This document shows, piece by piece, positions 1-4,905 of a stretch of 5,578 bases of DNA. How positions within the stretch are numbered: the stretch's first letter is position 1; the number at the start of each line of letters is the position of its first letter. The stretch spans positions 1 through 5,578 of the forward strand of contig DATKMM010000046.1 in NCBI GenBank assembly GCA_035541855.1, written 5' to 3'. A program made the translations under genes and the position numbers. Below the pieces are notes generated by a model. It was given only the letters and a program-made list of their open reading frames with translations. It did no database searches and had not been told where the DNA came from. The stretch is from JAJXYP01 sp035541855 (lineage in GTDB: Bacteria > Patescibacteriota > Minisyncoccia > UBA6257 > 2-01-FULL-56-20).

Positions 1-8
1 TACTTCCA

Positions 9-14
9 TAGCTT
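9..14 (+). promoter_or_regulatory. Possible -10 element upstream of the regulator gene
   Basis: TAGCTT keeps the TAnnnT frame of a -10 box and lies six bases before the ATG at 21. This is the same geometry as the much better TATAAT box before the gene at 1119. Any -35 element lies outside the window. With no Shine-Dalgarno present, a leaderless transcript is possible, but the match is weak. Confidence 0.2.
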
Positions 15-20
15 AAAAAT

Positions 21-1052
21 ATGGCTTCCACCGCTAAAATCATCAATACCGCATTGACCGGGCTTTCCGCGCGCCAGCGCGAGGTTTTGGAAAACCGCTT
101 TGGCCTGAAGGGCGGCGAAGGGGAGACCCTCGCGGCTATCGGCGAACGTATGAACATCACCCGCGAACGGGTCCGCCAGATCGAAAATGCCGCCCTGGCC
201 GTCGCCAAAACGAACATCAGCAAGGACGAAGAGGCGCTGGTTTTGCTGGACCGGGTCAAGCAGTATATCACGGGCCGCGGCGGCGTCGCCAAAAAGACCG
301 AGGTTGTGGAGTTCGCCGATTCGATCGCGAAGGGCATCGGCGAGAACCAGATCGACTTCCTGAGCGAGGCCTCGGCCGCGTTCAATGTCTACCGCGAGGA
401 CGAGGATTACCATCCGTTCTATTACGTGACCGACCGCGACCTCAGGAACGCGCAGGCGTTCGTCGAGGGCTGGGCGAACTTCCTGAAATCGAAGAAGGAG
501 GCCGCGCTCCCGGGTGCGGCGTACCGGACGGAGCTCGCGAGCTTCTCGAAGGCGAAGTCCCTTGAAAGCTCCGCCGCGGAAAGCTATCTTTCGGTGACGA
601 AGCTGATCTCCGCGAACCGTTACGGCGACGTCGGCCTCCGCGAGTGGCCGGAGATCAATCCGAACACGATCCGCGATAAGATATACCTGGTCCTGAAGAA
701 AGGCGGCGAGCCGCTCCATTTCGAGGACATCGCCAAAAAGATCAACGAAGTGAAGTTCGACGGGCAGGTGGCCTTGGCGCCGACCGTGCATAACGAACTG
801 ATCAAGGACGAGCGCTTCGTCCTGGTCGGCCGCGGCATGTACGGGCTGAAGGAGCATGGCTACGAGCCGGGTACGGCGCGTGAGGTGATCGCGAAGGTTT
901 TGAAGGGGAACGGCCCGCTCAAGGCGACGGATGTCGTTTCCCGGGTGAACGAGCAGCGTTTCTTCAAGGAAAACACCATTCTCATCAACCTCCAGAACAA
1001 GAGCGCGTTCGAGCGCCTGCCGGACGGGAGATATCGGGTTCGGGAGGCGTAG
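21..1052 (+). CDS. Sigma-70 region 4-like / HARE-HTH DNA-binding regulator
   Basis: A 343-residue probable DNA-binding protein. Residues about 15-60 match sigma-70 region 4: a helix starting LSARQREVLENRFGL, then a helix-turn-helix with the typical ending ITRERVRQIENAAL. There is no sigma region 2, so it is unlikely to be a normal sigma factor. Residues about 74-136 could be a winged helix. Residues about 215-280 resemble the HARE-HTH fold known from the RNA polymerase delta subunit (IRDKIYLVLKKGGEPLHFEDIA, ending in a wing with GRGMYGL). Residues 284-342 look like a second copy (REVIAKVLKGNGPLKATDVV, then LPDGRYRV). The likely role is control of transcription through promoter DNA or RNA polymerase; that is inference. 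An in-frame TAG at 9-11 makes the ATG at 21 the earliest start. No Shine-Dalgarno is visible in the 20 upstream bases. It ends in TAG. Proteins of this layout occur in CPR bacteria, by recollection. Confidence 0.85.
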   Translation: MASTAKIINTALTGLSARQREVLENRFGLKGGEGETLAAIGERMNITRERVRQIENAALAVAKTNISKDEEALVLLDRVKQYITGRGGVAKKTEVVEFADSIAKGIGENQIDFLSEASAAFNVYREDEDYHPFYYVTDRDLRNAQAFVEGWANFLKSKKEAALPGAAYRTELASFSKAKSLESSAAESYLSVTKLISANRYGDVGLREWPEINPNTIRDKIYLVLKKGGEPLHFEDIAKKINEVKFDGQVALAPTVHNELIKDERFVLVGRGMYGLKEHGYEPGTAREVIAKVLKGNGPLKATDVVSRVNEQRFFKENTILINLQNKSAFERLPDGRYRVREA

Positions 1053-1106
1053 TCGCAACTTGCAATTGCCGATCGACGATCGCGGAACTGCGGATCCAGG
1101 TTGTTT

Positions 1107-1112
1107 TATAAT
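1107..1112 (+). promoter_or_regulatory. Consensus TATAAT -10 box, probably giving a leaderless mRNA
   Basis: A perfect TATAAT lies in the 66-base gap between the regulator and the membrane protein. Transcription normally starts about seven bases after the box, which falls on or beside the ATG at 1119. No Shine-Dalgarno precedes that ATG at normal spacing; the nearest AGG is at 1098-1100. No good -35 is seen: GGAACT at 1084-1089 has 17-base spacing but matches poorly, and there is no extended TGn motif. The rest of the gap holds two CGATCG copies (1070-1075 and 1077-1082) and the palindrome GCAATTGC (1062-1069). I see no convincing terminator with a U-tract. Confidence 0.55.
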
Positions 1113-1118
1113 GAATAT

Positions 1119-2474
1119 ATGAGCTTTGGCCAGTTCCTTTCATCCCTTTTCACCCTCCCCGGCACGGGCGCGGGTTTTTTGGGGCCGGTATTCACGAGCA
1201 TCGGCCAGGTCTGGGCCGCCACCTGGTGGTTTTTCCTGCCGCTCATCGCCGCGATCGTCCTGTGGGACTTTTGGCGGCAATATCTCCATATCCGGTTCCT
1301 GAAGAACATCAAGTGGGAACTGCTCGAGATCAAGGTGCCGAAGAATATCCTGAAAACCCCCAAGGCGATGGAACAGATTTTCGCCGCCGCCCACGCGCCG
1401 TATTCCTACGGCATCAAGAAGTATGATAAATACGTGAAGGGCGTGGAGGAGCTTTTCATGTGCTTCGAACTGGTTGGCCGGGCGGGCGAGACGCATTTCT
1501 ACCTCCGCGTGCCGGACCGGCTCCGCAACATGATGGAATCGGCCATCTTCGGCCAGTATCCGGAAGCGGAGATCGTCGAAGTGGAGGATTATCTGAAAGA
1601 GATGCCGCACGCGCTGCCGAACGCGGACCTCGACGTGGCGGGGTTCGAGGAGATCTTCGGCAAGCCGACCTGGTACCCGCTCCGCACTTATGAAGCGTTC
1701 GAAGACCCCACGGAGGAGCACCGGCTCGACACGATCGCCCCGCTCATCGAAGGCATGTCGAAGATGCGCGGCGACCAGCAGTTCTGGTTCCAGCTCGTCA
1801 TCATCCCGACCGGCGAGGATTGGGTGAAGAAAGGGGAGGAAGAGATAAAGAAGAAGTACGGCATCGAAGAGGAAAAGAAGAAGAAAAAGGGCCTTTTGCC
1901 GGGCTTCGATATGGGCTTCACGTTCGGCGAGGCGCTCCGCGCGCCCTTCGAGCATCCCGGCGGCGCGTCGGCGAAAAAGGAAGCGAAGCAGGAAAAATTC
2001 CCGCGCCTGCTGCTTTCGCCGGCCGACAAGGAGCTCACCGAGGGCATCGCCCGGAAAATATCGAAGTTCGGTTTCGAGACCACGGTCCGCTTCATGTTCC
2101 TGGAGCGCCGCGGCGATACCCAGGGCGGCGTCGACCGGAACATGATGCTGGCGCACAGCTATATCCGGCAGTTCAATACGCAGAACATGAACGCGCTCCG
2201 GCCGGACGGGACGACCACATCGGCGTCGTACTCCGTGCGCGGCATGTTCAAGAAGACGCGCCTGCGCTGGCGGAAGCGCATCATCTACGAGCGGTACCAG
2301 CATCTTTCCCACAGCCACCACTCGCCGATCCTGAACATCGAGGAGCTCGCGACGCTGTACCACTTCCCGATCACGACCGTTTCGACGACGGAGCTTGAGA
2401 AGATAGAATCGAAGAAGGGCGCGCCGCCGGCGGCGCTTCCGGTGGTCGAGGAAGCGGAGAACGATGAAACATGA
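1119..2474 (+). CDS. Membrane-anchored partner of a VirD4/TraG-like ATPase (DUF8128-like)
   Basis: A 451-residue protein from the ATG at 1119. A TTG at 1101 in the same frame would add six residues, but the TATAAT box would then lie inside the gene, so I prefer the ATG. The N-terminus is hydrophobic; the clearest membrane segment is residues about 31-52 (ATWWFFLPLIAAIVLW), followed by basic residues, so most of the chain is probably cytoplasmic. The soluble part has a segment at about 126-158 with YLRVP, GQYPEAEI and VEDY, a strand QFWFQLVIIP at 221-230, a Lys/Glu-rich linker at 237-258, and LNIEELATLYHFP at 405-417. I recall this last motif just before the ATPase domain in single-chain TraG/VirD4-type proteins, and I associate the whole with DUF8128. 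The gene directly precedes that ATPase, which suggests a split two-subunit machine. The exact biochemical role is unknown. Confidence 0.8.
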   Translation: MSFGQFLSSLFTLPGTGAGFLGPVFTSIGQVWAATWWFFLPLIAAIVLWDFWRQYLHIRFLKNIKWELLEIKVPKNILKTPKAMEQIFAAAHAPYSYGIKKYDKYVKGVEELFMCFELVGRAGETHFYLRVPDRLRNMMESAIFGQYPEAEIVEVEDYLKEMPHALPNADLDVAGFEEIFGKPTWYPLRTYEAFEDPTEEHRLDTIAPLIEGMSKMRGDQQFWFQLVIIPTGEDWVKKGEEEIKKKYGIEEEKKKKKGLLPGFDMGFTFGEALRAPFEHPGGASAKKEAKQEKFPRLLLSPADKELTEGIARKISKFGFETTVRFMFLERRGDTQGGVDRNMMLAHSYIRQFNTQNMNALRPDGTTTSASYSVRGMFKKTRLRWRKRIIYERYQHLSHSHHSPILNIEELATLYHFPITTVSTTELEKIESKKGAPPAALPVVEEAENDET

Positions 2475-2522
2475 GGCAGAGCTTGGAGATATGAGCTTAG
2501 AGATATGAGCTTAGAACTATGA
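2471..2522 (+). promoter_or_regulatory. Chain of ATGA-linked mini-ORFs (putative translational relay)
   Basis: The TGA stop of the membrane protein (2472-2474) overlaps an ATG at 2471. That ATG opens a seven-codon frame (MRQSLEI) ending in TGA at 2492-2494, which overlaps the ATG at 2491. That opens MSLEI, ending in TGA at 2506-2508 and overlapping the ATG at 2505. That opens MSLEL, ending in TGA at 2520-2522 and overlapping the ATPase ATG at 2519. All four junctions read ATGA. A terminating ribosome could therefore reinitiate step by step across the gap. The layout is read directly from the sequence; that it works this way is inference. A competing frame from the ATG at 2464 also ends at 2506-2508. 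Confidence 0.4.
2479..2520 (+). repeat. Three tandem 14-base repeats before the ATPase gene
   Basis: Three adjacent 14-base units fill the gap: GAGCTTGGAGATAT (2479-2492), GAGCTTAGAGATAT (2493-2506) and GAGCTTAGAACTAT (2507-2520). Unit 2 differs from unit 1 at one base and from unit 3 at two. Each unit ends in AT and is followed by G, so each junction makes an ATG; the last is the start codon of the ATPase. The array is more AT-rich than its surroundings, consistent with local repeat expansion. Confidence 0.9.
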
Positions 2523-4258
2523 ACCAGAACGATATCACCCCGATTGGTTTCTATAATTTCCGCGGGAACCGCGACCGGAAGTTCGGCATCAAGATCGACG
2601 ACCGCCGCCGGCATATTTACGTGGTCGGTAAAACGGGCGTCGGCAAGTCGACCCTGCTCGAGAACATGGCCATCGCCGACATCCGGGCGGGCAAAGGCGT
2701 CGCCATCATCGATCCGCACGGCGAGCTTGCGGAAAAGATGCTGGATTTCGTGCCGGAGGAGCGCCTCGGCGACGTGATCTACTTCGATCCGTCGGACATG
2801 GAGCACCCGTTCGCTTTCAATCCGATGGAGCAGGTGGGCACCGAGTTCCGGCATCTCGTGGCATCCGGCATCATGAGCGTTTTCAAGAAGATCTGGATCG
2901 ACGCCTGGTCGGCGCGCATGGAATATATTCTGAACAACACCCTGCTCGCCCTGCTCGAATATCCCGACTCGACCCTGCTTGGCATCCTGCGCATGTTCGC
3001 GGAGCCGGAGTATCGCAAGAAGATCGTGTCCAACCTCCAGGACCCGGTCATCAAGGCGTTCTGGCAGAACGAGTTCGCCCGGTATTCCCAGCGGCTCGAA
3101 ACGGAAGCGCTGGCAGCCATCCAGAACAAAGTCGGCCAGTTCGTGTCGAATCCGCTCATCCGCAACATCCTCGGCCAGCCGCGTTCGACCCTGAACATGC
3201 GGCAGATCATGGACCAGGGGAAGATATTCATCGTGAACCTTTCGAAGGGCAAGATGGGCGAGGACAATTCGACCCTGCTCGGCGCCATGATCATCACGCG
3301 GCTCCAGCTCGCGGCGATGTCGCGCGTGGACGTGCCGGAAGAGAAACGGCCCGACTTTTTCATGTATGTCGACGAGTTCCAGAACTTCGCGACGGAATCG
3401 TTCGCGAGCATCCTGTCCGAGGCGCGCAAGTACCACCTGTCGCTCACGCTGGCGCACCAGTACATCGGCCAGCTCGTGACGAGCGACGGCAATACGAAGG
3501 TTCGCGACGCGGTGTTCGGCAACGTGGGCACGATCGTGACGTTCCGCATCGGCGCCGCGGATGCCGAGTTTCTCGAAAAGGAATTTTTGCCGGAGTTCAC
3601 CGAACAGGACCTGGTCAACCTCGCGAAGGCGAACGTTTATATAAAATTAATGATCGACGGCGTGGCTTCCCGTCCGTTTTCGGCGGAGACGCTGCCGCCC
3701 CAGCCGATGCCGCTCGTCACGCACCGCGACGTGATCATCCGGAACGGGCAGGAGCGGTACGGCACGCCGCGCCGGGTGGTGGAGGACCGCATCGCGAGCG
3801 AATGGGCCGCGCCGACCGATGCGGTCGTCGGCGAAAAGATAGAACGGCGCGGCGAACGCCGGCTGGGCGACGTGCTAAGTTCGGGGCCCGTCCCGTCCCG
3901 TCCCCGCCCGCCCCGCCGGTTTGACAGTCCCCGTCCGCCGATGGCGGCTCCGGCCAGGAACGCCGCAGCTCCGGCAGTTCCGGCGACGCTTCCCGTAGAG
4001 CCGGTTACGCAGCCGGAACAGGCAACGCCGCCGGAAGTCCGGGCGACACCCGGGGCGGCGCCCCGGACGGCGCCGGAGCCGGCATCCGCAGAACCGGCGG
4101 CTGAACCGGTGGCCGCGGTGCCGAAAAAGCCGCCATTCCAGCGGGTGCAGGTTGATATCGACGCGCTCCGCCGCGCCATCAGCGAATCGCTGAAGAAACA
4201 GGCTGGCGGCAGTCGGGACCAGAACGAAGATAAAAACGAGGGAAACCCCCAGCCGTGA
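2519..4258 (+). CDS. VirD4/TraG/HerA-like conjugation-type ATPase
   Basis: A 579-residue P-loop ATPase of the type IV secretion coupling protein group. Walker A is GKTGVGKST (37-45), followed by AIIDPHGEL (63-70), typical of DUF87/TraG-type pumps. Walker B is FFMYVDEFQNF (280-290) with the catalytic Glu after Asp, and LAHQY (311-315) matches the family's conserved His-Gln motif. The core ends near 395. Residues about 430-540 form a Pro/Ala/Arg-rich, probably disordered tail, and 543-562 look like a short amphipathic helix (VDIDALRRAISESLKK). There is no membrane segment, unlike classical VirD4; the preceding gene probably supplies it. It probably hydrolyses ATP to move DNA or protein at the envelope; the substrate is unknown, and no relaxase or other secretion gene is in view. 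An in-frame TAG at 2498-2500 makes the ATG at 2519 the earliest start. No clear Shine-Dalgarno is seen. Confidence 0.9.
   Translation: MNQNDITPIGFYNFRGNRDRKFGIKIDDRRRHIYVVGKTGVGKSTLLENMAIADIRAGKGVAIIDPHGELAEKMLDFVPEERLGDVIYFDPSDMEHPFAFNPMEQVGTEFRHLVASGIMSVFKKIWIDAWSARMEYILNNTLLALLEYPDSTLLGILRMFAEPEYRKKIVSNLQDPVIKAFWQNEFARYSQRLETEALAAIQNKVGQFVSNPLIRNILGQPRSTLNMRQIMDQGKIFIVNLSKGKMGEDNSTLLGAMIITRLQLAAMSRVDVPEEKRPDFFMYVDEFQNFATESFASILSEARKYHLSLTLAHQYIGQLVTSDGNTKVRDAVFGNVGTIVTFRIGAADAEFLEKEFLPEFTEQDLVNLAKANVYIKLMIDGVASRPFSAETLPPQPMPLVTHRDVIIRNGQERYGTPRRVVEDRIASEWAAPTDAVVGEKIERRGERRLGDVLSSGPVPSRPRPPRRFDSPRPPMAAPARNAAAPAVPATLPVEPVTQPEQATPPEVRATPGAAPRTAPEPASAEPAAEPVAAVPKKPPFQRVQVDIDALRRAISESLKKQAGGSRDQNEDKNEGNPQP
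3887..3914 (-). other. G-quadruplex-prone tract on the template strand
   Basis: Six C-runs of three or four bases (3887-3889, 3892-3894, 3897-3899, 3902-3905, 3907-3909, 3911-3914) are separated by only one or two bases. On the - strand these are G-runs with loops of 1, 1, 2, 2 and 2 bases, a strong fit to the G-quadruplex rule. The tract includes three CCCGT units and encodes the start of the ATPase's Pro/Arg-rich tail. The mRNA would be C-rich, so any effect would be on DNA rather than translation. Confidence 0.55.
4238..4257 (+). promoter_or_regulatory. Shine-Dalgarno-like GAGGG and coupled GTG start of trmD
   Basis: GAGGG at 4238-4242 precedes the GTG start at 4255 by 12 bases, somewhat long for a ribosome-binding site. 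The GTG overlaps the ATPase stop as GTGA (4255-4258), so the two genes are probably translationally coupled on one transcript. The GTG is supported by the product: it gives MKRFHVITIFPEIF, the expected TrmD N-terminus. Confidence 0.5.
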
Positions 4259-4905
4259 AGCGGTTCCATGTTATAACCATCTTCCCGGAAATTTTCGATT
4301 CGTACCTTGGCGAATCGCTCTTCAAGCGCGCCCGGGAAAATAAGCTGACCGATGTAAAAACGTACGACCTGCGCGATTTTTCGACCGACCGTCACCGGAA
4401 GGTTGACGACCGGCCGTTCGGCGGGGGACCGGGGATGGTGTTCAAGGTGGAGCCGGTCTATCGCGCGGTGGAATTCGTGAGATCGAAGATTGGAAAACGA
4501 AACCCGGAAGGAAAGAGCCGGGTTATTTTGTTCTCCACGCGCGGAAAAAAGCTCGATGCGGGCATGGCCAAACGGCTCGCGAAATATGACGACCTGATAT
4601 TGATCTGCGGCCGGTACGAGGGCGTGGATGAGCGCGTGGCCCGGCACGTGGCCGACGAAGAGATCTCGATCGGCGACTATATCCTCTCCGGCGGGGAACT
4701 GCCGGCGCTCGTGCTCATGGAATCCGTGAGCCGGTTCGTGCCCGGATTTTTGGGCAAAGAGGAATCGCTCGAGGAGATCAACGGCTCGTTCCCGACCTAT
4801 ACGCGGCCGGAGATCTTCGCGCCGAAAAAAAGGAAAAGGTGGCCCGTGCCGAAAGTGCTGCTCTCCGGCGACCACAAGAAGATCAGCGGGTTTCGAAAGC
4901 TTTGA
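4255..4905 (+). CDS. trmD: tRNA (guanine37-N1)-methyltransferase TrmD
   Basis: TrmD transfers a methyl group from S-adenosylmethionine to N1 of G37, next to the anticodon, preventing +1 frameshifts. The family is clear from the N-terminus HVITIFPEIFDSYL, the segment DDRPFGGGPGMVFKVEP (51-67), and the trefoil-knot cofactor loops LICGRYEGVDERV (116-128) and SIGDYILSGGELPAL (138-152). The catalytic Arg of E. coli (R154) corresponds to R160 in SVSRFVPG. The following linker is about five residues shorter than in E. coli and has no Asp between residues 161 and 205, although the family's general base there is normally Asp169; only Glu residues (169, 170, 173, 174) are present. At 216 residues the protein is shorter than E. 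coli TrmD (about 255), stopping soon after PKVLLSGDHKKI. It starts at GTG overlapping the ATPase stop and ends in TGA inside the prfA 3' end. The usual neighbours rpsP, rimM and rplS are absent here. Confidence 0.96.
   Translation: MKRFHVITIFPEIFDSYLGESLFKRARENKLTDVKTYDLRDFSTDRHRKVDDRPFGGGPGMVFKVEPVYRAVEFVRSKIGKRNPEGKSRVILFSTRGKKLDAGMAKRLAKYDDLILICGRYEGVDERVARHVADEEISIGDYILSGGELPALVLMESVSRFVPGFLGKEESLEEINGSFPTYTRPEIFAPKKRKRWPVPKVLLSGDHKKISGFRKL

Noticed and set aside
1070..1082. Two CGATCG copies as a terminator hairpin or operator
   Set aside because: The copies are separated by one base, leaving only a four-base stem with a workable loop, and no U-tract follows.
1101..1103. TTG start for the membrane protein
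   Set aside because: It has no Shine-Dalgarno and would put the TATAAT box inside the gene; the ATG at 1119 fits the promoter spacing.
1050..1121. The regulator and membrane protein are in the same frame, separated by one TAG, so readthrough would fuse them
   Set aside because: An open stretch of about 22 codons is likely by chance in GC-rich DNA. The intervening sequence looks non-coding and contains a consensus -10 box.
1826..1891. Purine-rich AAG/GAA tract as a repeat or triplex-forming element
   Set aside because: It is interrupted by pyrimidines and fully explained by the Lys/Glu-rich linker it encodes.
1140..2363. A 407-codon open frame on the - strand opposite the membrane protein gene
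   Set aside because: It is a GC-rich antisense shadow: Arg/Leu/His-heavy, with no recognisable domain, opposite a gene with clear conserved motifs.
2285..3457. A 390-codon open frame on the - strand opposite the ATPase
   Set aside because: It lies over the Walker motif region of a confident gene, and its composition is typical of an antisense frame in high-GC DNA.
3637..3653. AT-rich TTTATATAAAATTAATG patch inside the ATPase gene as an internal promoter
   Set aside because: It encodes conserved-looking ATPase residues (VYIKLM), and no gene start fits downstream, so it is probably codon choice only.
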